Below are positions 51,655-62,598 of a stretch of 64,000 nucleotides of DNA, piece after piece; position 1 is the stretch's first letter, and every line of letters starts with the position of its first letter. The translations under genes were made by a program, and so were the position numbers. Source of the DNA: Terribacillus halophilus (lineage in GTDB: Bacteria; Bacillota; Bacilli; Bacillales; Amphibacillaceae); NCBI RefSeq assembly GCF_900101385.1, contig NZ_FMZB01000002.1:372001-436000 (forward strand), read 5' to 3'. The notes beneath the pieces were generated by a model, which saw nothing but the letters and a program-made list of their open reading frames with translations, was not told where the DNA came from and did no database searches.

Positions 51655-53598
51655 TTAAAGCGATTGTTTGATTACCTTGTTGTAGTGGACAACTGATAGT
51701 ATGCCAAAGATCGAATACAGGATTGTATAGATCACCATCACGACAATCATCGGTGTCAGCATGACCGAGCCAAACAAGAACCAGCCGGATTGGACAGCGA
51801 AGTAGCTGTGCAAGAGTCCAATGACAAGCGGGATACCGAAGTTGAATAGCTGTTTGCGCTGGATACCGCGTCGAAGATCAGCCGTTGTGAAGCCTAGTTT
51901 ACGGAGAATTGTATAATTCGGTTTCTCACTTTCCGCTTCATCCATCTGCTTAAAGTAAAGGATACAGCCAGATGTGATCAAGAATGTCAGGCCTAGGAAT
52001 CCTACGATAAACAACGCCAAGCCCATCGTCGATTTCTGTTCTTTAGCAACGTCGATTCTGGATGCGCTGTCATCCTTTGCTTCTAAATTTAAATCATTAA
52101 ATATATCATTTGCCTTTTCCAATTGGTCATCATCTTCGATTGTATAACCGAAATACCAGTGATAGCCTTGATTCAGATCTGGATTGATATCCTGCTTCAG
52201 CTCCTGGAATAGGGTATCGTCGACTATCATTGTCGGCAAACCACCCATGGTGTAATAGTTGGAAATCTGATATTCATCCTCCAAGCCGGTATAATACAGT
52301 TTTGTTTCCTTTTCCTGACCATGGACAACCACGTCGCCTTTGTCCTTCAGAGACATGAAACGCTGAAGCAGCTCATTATAACCCGTCATTTTAAGCTCAT
52401 CCGGAGCTACATCCAATCCTGCTACCTTCTCGCTGATCACAGCTGTATCCATCATAGAGGAATCAAAGTTCAAATCCAGCTCGGTTTGCAAGATGTTTTC
52501 AATATTAAGCTGTACGGTGTACACTTCTGCCTCGTCTTCTGTATAAGCGATATTATTATCATCCATTGCCTGACGGAAGGCTTCGGCATCTTTTTCTGTC
52601 AATAAAGAGAAATCTGCACCACCTGTATGGTTATAAGCCATTTTATCAGCGGAGTAGAACGTGATATAACTCAAGGAAAGCAGTCCGATGGCTAACGCAG
52701 ATACTGTCGTGATGATAGTCAGCAGCGTGGCACTGGACTTCATCCGGAACATAATGGAGGACAGAGACAGAACCTGCTTGATGTTCAAATAGCCTCCTTT
52801 TTGCTTCCGGACAAGGCTCACCAAAAAGGCGACAGAACCTTTATAGAACAAGTATGTTCCCAGAATGACAGAAAACAAGATAAAGAACATGACTAGGAAT
52901 AATTCCTTCATCGATGTAAAATCACCATCAAATAATTTTCCTGACACAATATAACCCACTGCAATCAATGCAATCCCAAAAATACCGATGATAACTTGAA
53001 AGACTGATAGCTTCCGTGCTGTCATTTCTGTTTTTGATTTCACGTGAAACAATGAAAGAATTGTCTGGCGTTTGATGAAGAGTATATTCATCAACATGAT
53101 CAGCACATAGATGCATAGAAATACGATTAGAGTTTGCAGCAAAGCCCTCGAGGAAAAGGTTAAAGAAGCGATCCCGTCCACACCAGTAGCCTTAAACAGA
53201 ACCATGATTAAAAGCTTCGAACCGATAAACCCTAAAGTGATTCCGAAAATGAGGCTGCCGAAATAAAGAATGGCGTTTTCTGCACTCAATATATTGAAAA
53301 TCTTATTTTTTGTCATACCAATCAGCTGTAACAAACCAATTTCCTTGCTGCGCTGTTTGATAAAAATGGTATTAGCATACAGCAAGAATACAGCAACGAT
53401 AAAGAGAAGAAGTACAGAAGCAGTGGCGATCCCCGCCCCACCTTTTACCGAGCCTTCCACCGGATCCATCGCCTTGTCATATTGCAAGGTGACAAAGGCA
53501 AAGTACAAACCGGAACTGAAAATCAGGGCAAACACATAAAGATAATAGTTACGCAGGTTTTTCTTCAGATTTCTGAATATCAGACTATTAATGCTCAT
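51655..53598 (-). CDS. BceB-type ABC permease, first copy
   Basis: 647 residues. Same build as the neighbour: N-terminal [18 protein letters not shown], ten helices, FtsX-like [20 protein letters not shown] and a large outer domain of about 200 residues. It is the permease most like single BceB/YxdM. Its start overlaps the stop of the ATPase gene by eleven bases, so the two are translated together. 45 bases separate it from the second permease. Confidence 0.8.
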   Translation of the reverse strand: MSINSLIFRNLKKNLRNYYLYVFALIFSSGLYFAFVTLQYDKAMDPVEGSVKGGAGIATASVLLLFIVAVFLLYANTIFIKQRSKEIGLLQLIGMTKNKIFNILSAENAILYFGSLIFGITLGFIGSKLLIMVLFKATGVDGIASLTFSSRALLQTLIVFLCIYVLIMLMNILFIKRQTILSLFHVKSKTEMTARKLSVFQVIIGIFGIALIAVGYIVSGKLFDGDFTSMKELFLVMFFILFSVILGTYLFYKGSVAFLVSLVRKQKGGYLNIKQVLSLSSIMFRMKSSATLLTIITTVSALAIGLLSLSYITFYSADKMAYNHTGGADFSLLTEKDAEAFRQAMDDNNIAYTEDEAEVYTVQLNIENILQTELDLNFDSSMMDTAVISEKVAGLDVAPDELKMTGYNELLQRFMSLKDKGDVVVHGQEKETKLYYTGLEDEYQISNYYTMGGLPTMIVDDTLFQELKQDINPDLNQGYHWYFGYTIEDDDQLEKANDIFNDLNLEAKDDSASRIDVAKEQKSTMGLALFIVGFLGLTFLITSGCILYFKQMDEAESEKPNYTILRKLGFTTADLRRGIQRKQLFNFGIPLVIGLLHSYFAVQSGWFLFGSVMLTPMIVVMVIYTILYSIFGILSVVHYNKVIKQSL

Positions 53599-54349
53599 TT
53601 TGCACCCCGCTGAGTACACCTTGTGTGGACATGATGTCTTTGAAGAAGGCTTGGCGCTCCTGCTGACCTTTGTTCAGCTGTGTATAAATCTGACCGTCCT
53701 TGATGAAGATGACGCGGCTGCAATAGCTGGCTGCGGCTGGGTCATGTGTGACCATAACGATCGTTGCTTTTCGATTTGCATTCAATGAACCGAGCTTGTT
53801 CAACAGATCGGATGCCGATTTTGAATCAAGTGCACCCGTCGGCTCATCTGCGAAAATGATGCTTGGCTCATGGATGAATGCACGAGCTGCAGATGTCCGC
53901 TGCTTTTGACCACCGGAGATTTCACTTGGATATTTGTTCTGCAATTCCATAATACCGAGCTGATTAGCTACTTCCTCAAATTTGCGATCTGCCTCTTTCT
54001 TTGGCACTTTTTTGATAGACAACGGAAGCAATATATTCTCCTTCACTGTAAGCGTATCAAGCAGATTATAGTCTTGGAATACGAATCCAAGATGATTTTT
54101 ACGAAATTCAGCAAGCTGCTTCTCTTTCATGTTTGTAATCTCGTTGTTTTGGATCAGGATCGTTCCGCCGCTTGCACGGTCAATGGAAGAGAGGACGTTC
54201 AGCAATGTCGTCTTACCAGATCCGGATGAACCCATGATGCCGACGAATTCTCCTTCCTCGATACTAAGGTCGACACCCCGAAGTACTTCCTGTTTATTGA
54301 ATTTATTCCCGTAATTCTTTTGGACTCTTGTCGCTTCTAGAATACCCAT
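53588..54349 (-). CDS. BceA-type ABC ATPase
   Basis: 253 residues. Walker [10 protein letters not shown] near 38-46, Q-loop [10 protein letters not shown], signature ISGGQKQR near 148-155, Walker [16 protein letters not shown] and switch His in MVTHD. The C-terminal tail is typical of the MacB/BceA group. It energises the permeases that follow. It starts a separate transcript, since a terminator stands between it and the kinase gene. Confidence 0.9.
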   Translation of the reverse strand: MGILEATRVQKNYGNKFNKQEVLRGVDLSIEEGEFVGIMGSSGSGKTTLLNVLSSIDRASGGTILIQNNEITNMKEKQLAEFRKNHLGFVFQDYNLLDTLTVKENILLPLSIKKVPKKEADRKFEEVANQLGIMELQNKYPSEISGGQKQRTSAARAFIHEPSIIFADEPTGALDSKSASDLLNKLGSLNANRKATIVMVTHDPAAASYCSRVIFIKDGQIYTQLNKGQQERQAFFKDIMSTQGVLSGVQNEH

Positions 54350-54438
54350 CTTTTCGCACCTCTTTATGTGATTTGTTACCTCAAGTATACGGATGCCCTA
54401 GCATATGCTCCTGCTTTTCAGCTAACAAACGAGCAAAA
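54350..54438. promoter_or_regulatory. Promoter region of the transporter genes
   Basis: The 90 bases between the terminator and bceA hold the promoter that the BceR-like regulator should activate. No dyad clear enough to name as its binding site was found. Confidence 0.35.
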
Positions 54439-54462
54439 GCGTGTGACAATCCTGTCACACGC
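54439..54462 (-). terminator. Terminator between the two-component genes and the transporter
   Basis: GCGTGTGACA (54439-54448) pairs with TGTCACACGC (54453-54462), then TTTTGCTC on the minus strand. The stop of the kinase gene lies in the stem. Confidence 0.75.
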
Positions 54463-55456
54463 CAGTCATTCCGACCATATCGTTTCGTTTCGGGAAAGTA
54501 AGTGTAAAGCATGTACCTTTTCCCAGATGAGAAGATACATCCACTTTGATCCGAAGCGGTTTTGCTGCTTTCTTGGTCAGATAGAGGCCCATACCGGTGG
54601 CAGCCTTATCATGCTGGATAGTGGAAGTAAAACCCTGATCAAAAATACGCGGCAAGTCTTTTGCATCAATTCCGATGCCTTGATCCTGGATACTGATTCG
54701 CACATGACCATTGATTTTCTCACTTCCAATATGGATGTCGCTGTTTTCACTGTACTTGACTGCATTTGATAACAGCTGACGCAAGATGAATGTGAGCCAT
54801 TTCGTATCACTCAGCACCACATCTTCCTCCAAGTCCAAATCGAACCCGATCCCCTTCTGCATACACCATGAGCGCAAGGTGCGTATCTCCTGGCTGATGA
54901 CAGCATGCAAATCAATCTTTTCTATAAATAAGTCATTTTCTATAAAGGTGATACGCTTTTGATGAATCTGCGTGTCCAACAGCATGTGTACACGCAACCA
55001 TTCATACGTTAGCTGTTGTTTCAATGCTGCATCCTCGATACGTTCGATGATCAGCTGCATCGCAGTCAACGGTGTTTTCACTTCATGAATCCAGGAAAGC
55101 AGTTCGTCCTTCTCCCGTTCCAATGACTCCTGACGATCAGTGGAAGTCTTATTTAAGAAGTTTACTTGTTCTTGAAGGCTATCATGGATGATGTACTCAT
55201 AAGTTCGGTCTGGTTCAGGCAATGTTGACGCGTCCAGACTTTTCTCCCAATCTTTCAATCCGCGATAATAACGTGTTTCACGATGGTAACGGATGAACAG
55301 GAAGACCACGAGCAACAACCAGAAAAGCAATAATATGTACAAGATAGAATTGAACGGAATTGTCGTATCCACATAAGCCACTAATAACAGCAATAAGGAG
55401 AGCAGGACGAACATACCAATCCAGCTCACTTTATCCCGAAGAAATTGCCCAATCAT
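54455..55456 (-). CDS. BceS-type intramembrane-sensing histidine kinase
   Basis: 333 residues. Two helices near the N-terminus (about 12-30 and 38-56) with only a few residues between them, so no outer sensor domain; typical for BceS kinases that are told by the transporter. Phospho-His in SWIHEVKTPLTAM (H124), N-box LLSNAVKYSENSDIHIG and the ATP lid DQGIGI, GMGLYLTKKAA. It phosphorylates the regulator upstream. Its start overlaps the regulator stop by four bases. Confidence 0.85.
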   Translation of the reverse strand: MIGQFLRDKVSWIGMFVLLSLLLLLVAYVDTTIPFNSILYILLLFWLLLVVFLFIRYHRETRYYRGLKDWEKSLDASTLPEPDRTYEYIIHDSLQEQVNFLNKTSTDRQESLEREKDELLSWIHEVKTPLTAMQLIIERIEDAALKQQLTYEWLRVHMLLDTQIHQKRITFIENDLFIEKIDLHAVISQEIRTLRSWCMQKGIGFDLDLEEDVVLSDTKWLTFILRQLLSNAVKYSENSDIHIGSEKINGHVRISIQDQGIGIDAKDLPRIFDQGFTSTIQHDKAATGMGLYLTKKAAKPLRIKVDVSSHLGKGTCFTLTFPKRNDMVGMTGV

Positions 55457-56154
55457 AACTTATCTGCCGCCTCCAGCGCACAATACCCTTGTCCTACTTT
55501 CGTTTCAATTTGCTGCCCCAAGCCGATATCATCCAGTTTCTTTCGGAGTCGATTCACATTAACGGTCAATGTATTATCACTGATGAAACGCTCATCATCC
55601 CATAGACTCGTAATCAATTTCTCCCGAGAGACAATCTTGTTTTTCTGCTCAACCAGAAGCTTTAAAATAAACATCTCGTTCTTCGTTAATTCTACTTTGC
55701 CCGCATCATTTTCCACTTCGTTTTTCTCGAAATCGACTGTCGCACCATTCCACGTCTTCAGCTTGACGGTATCGGTACTATAATTGTACACGCGGCGTAA
55801 GATAGCCTGGATTTTTGCGATAAGAACTTCAAAATGGAATGGTTTTTGGACAAAATCATCTCCGCCGAGCTGCATCGCCATGACCATGTCCATTGGATGG
55901 TCCCTAGAGGACAGGAAGATGATCGGCACATTGGAATGCGCCCGTATCATGCGGCACCAATGGAAGCCATCATAACTTGGCAGTTGGATATCAATCAGTA
56001 CCAGGTCCGGCTGTACTGACGAGAATTTTTCCATCACCTGGCCAAAATCATCTATACCATGCACTTCATAAGACCATTGCGTCAACCGCGTCTGAATTTC
56101 TTCAAAGAGACTTTTATCGTCCTCGATCAATAGTATTTTAAACACGTTCGTCAC
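55453..56154 (-). CDS. BceR-type response regulator (OmpR family)
   Basis: 233 residues. Receiver domain with acid pocket EDD (11-13), phospho-acceptor D55 in VLIDIQLPSYDG, conserved Thr/Ser position LSSR near 81 and K104 in VQKPF. The C-terminal winged helix (about 130-228) ends VNRLRKKLDDIGL. It switches on the transporter genes in answer to peptide antibiotics. It is the first gene of the two-component transcript. Confidence 0.9.
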   Translation of the reverse strand: MTNVFKILLIEDDKSLFEEIQTRLTQWSYEVHGIDDFGQVMEKFSSVQPDLVLIDIQLPSYDGFHWCRMIRAHSNVPIIFLSSRDHPMDMVMAMQLGGDDFVQKPFHFEVLIAKIQAILRRVYNYSTDTVKLKTWNGATVDFEKNEVENDAGKVELTKNEMFILKLLVEQKNKIVSREKLITSLWDDERFISDNTLTVNVNRLRKKLDDIGLGQQIETKVGQGYCALEAADKL

Positions 56155-56277
56155 CTCATTTGTCTTCCATAAAATTGTAACGAATACCCAATGTTTTTAC
56201 TAGCACCCTTTGGTAAAGATTGTTTCTATATCTGGCTTGTGCTAGAGTTTTCTCATATAAACAAAGCGAGGTCCTGT

Positions 56278-56796
56278 ATGATGTTTGATCCTACTATATT
56301 CGATAACTTGAAAGTGGCTTTCGAGAATCAGCTATATGATTTGGATAATCTGGACAATGAGATTGCCATTGTCTCCCGTCACGACCGGATGGAAATGGCT
56401 GCAATGTCACGTGAATTCCGGCTCGGTTTCACCTTGCAAGAAAACGCGGCAGTGACCGCTGAAATCTGTCTGGAGGCATCTCTTTGTGATTTAGCTGATG
56501 AGATCATGGAAATACCGGATAAAAATCCTGGCTGTACATTGCGTCTTTTCTTCTATTTAACAGTAGAGGATCCCGAAACGGAGTGTCCTGTCATCGAATC
56601 CATCCTGACGCAAATATGGACTCCGCCAACCCGCCCGGAACAAACGCTGCAGTTTGTATACGATAAACAGCAAAAGCATTACCAAAATACAGTGGAAGTA
56701 CGTTTTGATCGGAAAATCAATGAGAATCAAATGGAGGATCTGCCGAATCTGATTGATCATATTCTCGATTCATTGGAGGCTCTTACAATGGAATAA
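56278..56796 (+). CDS. Conserved hypothetical protein
   Basis: 172-173 residues, acidic, alpha/beta, no signal or membrane part. Two ATG in a row stand at 56278 and 56281 behind GCGAGG. The sequence has no domain I know. Expression is divergent from the regulator; a connection to it is not shown. Confidence 0.6.
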   Translation: MMFDPTIFDNLKVAFENQLYDLDNLDNEIAIVSRHDRMEMAAMSREFRLGFTLQENAAVTAEICLEASLCDLADEIMEIPDKNPGCTLRLFFYLTVEDPETECPVIESILTQIWTPPTRPEQTLQFVYDKQQKHYQNTVEVRFDRKINENQMEDLPNLIDHILDSLEALTME

Positions 56797-57008
56797 GAAG
56801 GCTGCAAATGATACGGAGGAGAGAGCATTAATGATTCAACGATTCTTTCCATACATGCAGGATGACTGCGGGGAAAGTTAACAGGTGGCATTTAAATTCC
56901 CGCTTGCAATGGTATTATCCATCATCTGCTTTAACCATGCGAACGGTAAGCAGGAGTCCTTTTTAGGATTGCAAGATTAAGCAGTGGTTCATATACTTCT
57001 AATTTAAG

Positions 57009-57037
57009 GTACAGAGGGCATCTCTGTACTTTTTTTT
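57009..57037 (+). terminator. Intrinsic terminator
   Basis: GTACAGAG (57009-57016), loop GGCAT, CTCTGTAC (57022-57029), eight T after it. Confidence 0.85.
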
Positions 57038-57100
57038 GACCCTAAGAGGTGAAAAATGGATGATGAAGGAATATTTAGTCAAAAATTTACCAAAACTGAC

Positions 57101-57128
57101 TTACTTTAACAGATTGTAATGATATAAT
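57101..57128 (+). promoter_or_regulatory. Probable promoter of the STAS-like gene
   Basis: TTACTT (57101-57106), 16 bases, TATAAT (57123-57128); the -10 box is perfect, the -35 box weak, so an activator is possible. Confidence 0.55.
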
Positions 57129-57166
57129 TTTTGTATACATGCACCTCTACTAAGGAGAGATTAATT

Positions 57167-57553
57167 ATGGCAGTTATTCATGAAAGCGACATTTTACAAA
57201 TTAAGAAGGATGATGAAAATAACGCTTTGGTTATTAAATTTTCTGGTTTTGCTCAGAAAGATAAAGCCGGTTCGTTTGTTTCCATTTACCAGGATGCAGT
57301 ATCAAAGGTAACTCCTTCAACGATTAATCTGATTATTGACTCGACAGAATTAAAAACATTCCATCAAGAGATTCTTCCGGTATTGACTAAGAGCTACGAA
57401 CTATACATGAGTAGCGGTTTCAAGAAAGTAATAATGGTAAATCCAAAAGATATTGCCGCTAAAATGCAGTTGGCTAGAGTTGCTAGATCCGCTCAGTTCA
57501 ATGGCGTGTTTGTAGACTCAATCGATGAAGCGTACTCACTATCAGAACAGTAA
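57167..57553 (+). CDS. Small STAS-like alpha/beta protein
   Basis: 128 residues, no signal or membrane part. The strand-helix order (ALVIKFSGFAQ, helix DKAGSFVSIYQDAVSKV, strand TINLIIDSTELKTF, helix, strand KKVIMVNPKD, helix) is that of STAS/anti-sigma antagonist-like folds, though without the usual phospho-Ser stretch that I could point to. AAGGAGAG precedes the ATG at 57167. It is followed by the KAS III-like gene after 79 bases with no terminator between, in AT-rich DNA, and both probably work together. Confidence 0.5.
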   Translation: MAVIHESDILQIKKDDENNALVIKFSGFAQKDKAGSFVSIYQDAVSKVTPSTINLIIDSTELKTFHQEILPVLTKSYELYMSSGFKKVIMVNPKDIAAKMQLARVARSAQFNGVFVDSIDEAYSLSEQ

Positions 57554-57632
57554 TCATATCTTAAGCGGATAGTAAGAAACAGATAGACTACTTTAAGGGG
57601 TAGTCTATTTGACTGTAAGGGAGCATACAAAA

Positions 57633-58640
57633 ATGCAACAAAGTGTAATCATCAAAGAAATCGGCGTTTATCATCCAAAAAGAAAAATAAACAATGAAGT
57701 ATATATAGAGCACTTTAAATCATTAGGTCAAGACGAAGAGAAAGTAAGGAACTTCCTAAAAGATATTGGAAGAGAAAATCGTTACATCTCCGAAGAAGGG
57801 GAAACAACACTATCAATGGGTGTGGAAGCAACAAAAAAAGCCCTCGAAAAAGCCAATCTATCAGGAGAAGATTTAGATATTATCGTATTTTCTTCTGGAA
57901 CCCCAGAATATTTGTTCCCGCCAAACGCTTTAATCATCCATAATGAGATACAGGGGAAACGTGAAGCAGTGGTATATGATGCTAATTCAGCCTGTGTAGG
58001 CATGGTTGTTTCTGTGGATCAAGTTTCCAAAGCGCTACTGGCCAATCCAGATTCTAAATATGCACTTATTGTTGGAGCAGAAAGAATGTATCATTATGCT
58101 GAAAAAAACGATCCATTTACATATGGCGGTTTTGGTGATGCTTCATGTGCGATTATCTTGGAGAAAGTCAATGTAGAGGATGTTGGTGTCTTGGATGCCT
58201 CTTATAATACCGAATCACAATACTACAAAGAAATGGTATTTCCCGCATGCGGACTATCAAATATCCTTGATGAGGATGTTCCTAATGATGACAAGCTATT
58301 TAAGTGGGGAAAACTTCATTCCGGCCCACTATTTGATTATGCTCCGACGCAAATCACTGATTTATTAGAAAAACATAATATCAATCTATCAGATGTAAAA
58401 CAATATTTATGTACGCAGGTTTCTATTAGAGCAATGGAAAAAATGATGAATTCCCTCGAGGAAAACGAATTTGATAAGTTCTATATCATTGGTGATACAT
58501 ACGGTTATACCGGAACAAGCAGCCCTTTTATTGCTTTAAATGAAGCAGTGGAAAGCGGAAAAGTGACCAGAGGTGACTACATTGTGTTTTGGTCTATCGG
58601 AGCAGGTTACACCGCTTGCGCTTTATTAATGAAGTACTAA
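57633..58640 (+). CDS. Ketoacyl-ACP synthase III-fold protein with altered active site
   Basis: 335 residues, the length of FabH. Thiolase fold with DANSACVGMV (active Cys C121) and GGFGDAS near 165-171. The usual PHQAN is replaced by CTQVS (260-264) and the usual YGNTS by YGYTG (290-294), so both His and Asn of the Cys-His-Asn triad are gone. FabH-type decarboxylating condensation is therefore doubtful; acyl transfer or esterification using only the Cys, or a non-catalytic role, are options. AAGGGAG precedes the ATG at 57633. It follows the STAS-like gene and ends before a terminator. Confidence 0.75.
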   Translation: MQQSVIIKEIGVYHPKRKINNEVYIEHFKSLGQDEEKVRNFLKDIGRENRYISEEGETTLSMGVEATKKALEKANLSGEDLDIIVFSSGTPEYLFPPNALIIHNEIQGKREAVVYDANSACVGMVVSVDQVSKALLANPDSKYALIVGAERMYHYAEKNDPFTYGGFGDASCAIILEKVNVEDVGVLDASYNTESQYYKEMVFPACGLSNILDEDVPNDDKLFKWGKLHSGPLFDYAPTQITDLLEKHNINLSDVKQYLCTQVSIRAMEKMMNSLEENEFDKFYIIGDTYGYTGTSSPFIALNEAVESGKVTRGDYIVFWSIGAGYTACALLMKY

Positions 58641-58783
58641 ACCAATAACAAAATGCATTTACTATAAAAGCAATTGAAAAGGGAAATATACATAAGGCTT
58701 CCCCCTTTGCTATGGTTAGGGCGCTTTAACCTTAACAGAGCGTATCCTTTTTTCGCTTGTATAATCAAGAAACTAACATAAAT

Positions 58784-58832
58784 AGATGTGTTCTTTTCCT
58801 AATCCTCGGAGAAGAACACATCTTTCGTTTTT
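58784..58832 (+). terminator. Terminator of the STAS-like/KAS III-like pair
   Basis: AGATGTGTTCTT (58784-58795) and AAGAACACATCT (58812-58823), then a T-rich tract on the plus strand. Confidence 0.7.
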
Positions 58833-58872
58833 ATTTTACAGGGTTTGTCCCAGCTTCCTTTTTTGAGGGCAA

Positions 58873-60570
58873 TTATTTAAGCTGATCGATAACGTAATCC
58901 ACTGCTTTTTTCGGGTCGCGCGTCAAACTGATATACTCTGCACCCTTTGTTGCCGCCAGCTTGATACCAAGCCGATCCGTATCTTCTTTGATATCTTCAA
59001 AATACGATCCGACTTGTGGTGCCAGGATGACCATGTCATAATCTTGCATGATTTCATAATGGGAACCATACGCGCCAGCAGCTGCAGTAATCGGTACACT
59101 GAATTGTTCTGCGCCTTCTGTCAATGCATTGGCCAGCATAGCACTAGTTCCCGCGCCAGCACAAAGGACAAGGACGTTAGTCGGTTTGACTTCATTGGAT
59201 ACTGTGGTCAATCCTGGTTCTGCTGCTTGCGTTGCAGCGATGTCGCTTCCTGCTGCAGCCATTGCTGGTTGTGTTCTTGCTGCAGCAGCTTCCAGCTGCG
59301 CGTTATGCGCTTCCTGCATGACTAGTTCTTTATCATATACTTTACAGAATGGCAGGTAGATCAAGAAGTCGACGACGATCAAAGTCAGCACGAGCACAAA
59401 CGACCATAAACCCATTCCGGTTCCGAGTACAAGTCCGATCGGTGCCGGTGTAGCCCAAGGCAGGACGTACATGAAACTGTTCATGCCGATGACGTCGACG
59501 AAGAACTTGAAGATACATACGTTGATCATCGGTGTGAGCAGGAACGGGATGAAGAAATACGGATTCAGGATGATTGGCGCAGCAAAAAGCAATGGCTCAT
59601 TCACCGCAAAGCTGACCGGTATGAAGGAAGCCTTGCCTACCGCTTTCAGTTGCTTGGATTTTGCCAGGAGCATGAAAATGAATGGAACGACAAGTGTGGC
59701 TCCTGTCCCGCCCATTGTTCCGACAAAGTTGCCAAGTCCTACTGTCAGTACATTGGATGCATGTTCTCCTGCATTATAAAGCTGAAGGTTTGCCTCGACA
59801 TTTACGTAAATGATAGCTGCAATGGCAGGTTCCACAATGGATGGTCCGTGTACACCGACAAACCAGAAGAACGCCATCATCCCCCAGATGATCATAATAC
59901 CTAAATAACCATCGGCAGCTGTGAATAACGGAGAAAGTAGCTTAACAAGCGCTTCGGCAAATGGCACGTCCAACGTTGTACGAACGACCAAGTCAATAAT
60001 CACCGCACCAAGGACTGAGAAGGCGAATGGGAACATATCCTTGAATGTCTGCGAAATAGTGCCTGGCACTTCTTTCGGCATTTTGATGGTAATATTCTTC
60101 AGCACACAGAAACGATAGACATTAACTGTTATGAAAGCGGATACAAACGATGCTAATAAACCTTTGGTTCCCATGTACTCGGCAGAGAACCCTCCATCAA
60201 TCTGCGAAACACTCAACAGCATGAAGCCGACGATCGACGCCAGCATTACCGATGTCGAGTTGATTACTTTGTTCTTCGGCATCTTTCGGTTCATGGACTC
60301 ACTCAAGCTTCTTGCTGTAGTAGCAGAAACAAGCAAGCCCACCACACCCATGGAATAGTTATATACTTTCCACAGCCATGTCGAGACGCTTTCCGGCCAG
60401 GCGAATCCTAATACTTCCGGTAAAGCTGCCATAAGGATGAAAATACTGGCGAATAGAATAGCAGGCATCGCCGTCAGGAAGCCATCCCGCACTGCACCCA
60501 GATAAATATTCCGGGAAACCTTTTCGAAAAACGGTTTCCCTTTTTCAATTTGTCCAATAATCCCTTTCAT
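58873..60570 (-). CDS. lacE: PTS lactose-type EIICB
   Basis: 565 residues, like LacE of Staphylococcus and Lactobacillus. Residues 1-430 are the lactose/cellobiose EIIC with about ten helices (GVHGPSIVEPAIAA, GGTGATLV, FNEPLLFAAPI-like VNEPLLFAAPIIL); after an Ala-rich linker the last 100 residues are EIIB with the phosphocysteine in VLVLCAGAGTSAML. It brings lactose or another beta-galactoside in as the 6-phosphate. Last gene of lacG-lacF-lacE. Confidence 0.9.
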   Translation of the reverse strand: MKGIIGQIEKGKPFFEKVSRNIYLGAVRDGFLTAMPAILFASIFILMAALPEVLGFAWPESVSTWLWKVYNYSMGVVGLLVSATTARSLSESMNRKMPKNKVINSTSVMLASIVGFMLLSVSQIDGGFSAEYMGTKGLLASFVSAFITVNVYRFCVLKNITIKMPKEVPGTISQTFKDMFPFAFSVLGAVIIDLVVRTTLDVPFAEALVKLLSPLFTAADGYLGIMIIWGMMAFFWFVGVHGPSIVEPAIAAIIYVNVEANLQLYNAGEHASNVLTVGLGNFVGTMGGTGATLVVPFIFMLLAKSKQLKAVGKASFIPVSFAVNEPLLFAAPIILNPYFFIPFLLTPMINVCIFKFFVDVIGMNSFMYVLPWATPAPIGLVLGTGMGLWSFVLVLTLIVVDFLIYLPFCKVYDKELVMQEAHNAQLEAAAARTQPAMAAAGSDIAATQAAEPGLTTVSNEVKPTNVLVLCAGAGTSAMLANALTEGAEQFSVPITAAAGAYGSHYEIMQDYDMVILAPQVGSYFEDIKEDTDRLGIKLAATKGAEYISLTRDPKKAVDYVIDQLK

Positions 60571-60585
60571 CCCACTTCCTCCTCC

Positions 60586-60900
60586 TTAGCTCGTTTTGCG
60601 GTAGAGCTCGACGAAGTCCTGTACGAGCTCCCGAAGAAGCAATGTTGTCATCAGATGATCCTGACCATGGATGAAGATGAAGCCGATATCCATTTCCTTT
60701 CCTGCTGCCTCATCAGCCAATATCTGCGTCTGTGCATTGTGAGCCAATTTAAGATTTTCATCAGCACTTTTCAGTTCCTCTTCCACATTCTCAAAGTTAC
60801 CCGCACGTACTTCTCGCAGCAGCTTCATCAATGAGCTGCGAGCATCCCCGGCATATGCAACAATCTCAAAACCTAGCATTTGCAATGATTCTTTTGTCAT
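60586..60900 (-). CDS. lacF: PTS lactose-type EIIA
   Basis: 104 residues, three helices. The phospho-accepting His lies in FIFIHGQDHLMTT (H78, with H82 next to it), as in LacF. It supplies the phosphoryl group to LacE. It stands 15 bases before lacE and is on one transcript with it. Confidence 0.9.
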   Translation of the reverse strand: MTKESLQMLGFEIVAYAGDARSSLMKLLREVRAGNFENVEEELKSADENLKLAHNAQTQILADEAAGKEMDIGFIFIHGQDHLMTTLLLRELVQDFVELYRKTS

Positions 60901-60910
60901 AATAAACCTC

Positions 60911-60926
60911 CTAAAACGCTTTCAAT
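60911..60926 (-). promoter_or_regulatory. Weak cre-like site between lacG and lacF
   Basis: On the minus strand TGAAAGCGTTTTAG resembles TGWAANCGNTNWCA but lacks the final C. It would act as an internal roadblock, or it is chance. Confidence 0.3.
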
Positions 60927-60971
60927 ATATTATTGGAAAGGCACGGCAAACAGCGTCCGCCGTGCAAGTCA

Positions 60972-62387
<1,416 letters not shown>

Positions 62388-62393
62388 TCATAA

Positions 62394-62470
62394 TGTTTGT
62401 TCAAACAGAAATAAATTGTTTGTTTTTGTTATCTTTCGTTCATTGTAAACGGATACAACAAACGTGTCAA
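62394..62470 (-). promoter_or_regulatory. lacG promoter with cre and repressor site
   Basis: On the minus strand TTGACA (62465-62470), 17 bases, TACAAT (62442-62447). The plus-strand cre TGTAAACGGATACA (62444-62457) covers the -10 and spacer. An inverted repeat TGTTTG TT CAAACA (62394-62407) lies in the start region and more TGTTTG copies flank it, fitting a DeoR/LacR operator. Confidence 0.75.
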
Positions 62471-62598
62471 CGACATTTTTTCTAATAACAGGAATTTATT
62501 CTCGATAAACTAACACGCAATGTTTGAATTTGTTTATTTATATTGACTGTATAAACTTGCATATGATAAGTTATGTTTAAAGTTTCGAGGTGAAAATA

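Larger units (their letters stand above)
56797..57166. other. Gene-poor stretch with a small gene remnant
   Basis: An ATG at 56831 behind GGAGGAGAG reads 16 codons (MIQRFFPYMQDDCGES) to a TAA; the same frame goes on open for another 33 codons to FLGLQD and a TAA near 56980. It may be a decayed small gene. The stretch closes with the terminator at 57009-57037 and the promoter of the STAS-like gene at 57101-57128. Confidence 0.3.

Noticed and set aside
57167-57553. The small protein as a true anti-sigma factor antagonist
   Set aside because: No phospho-Ser motif and no kinase or sigma factor gene nearby; only fold resemblance is claimed.
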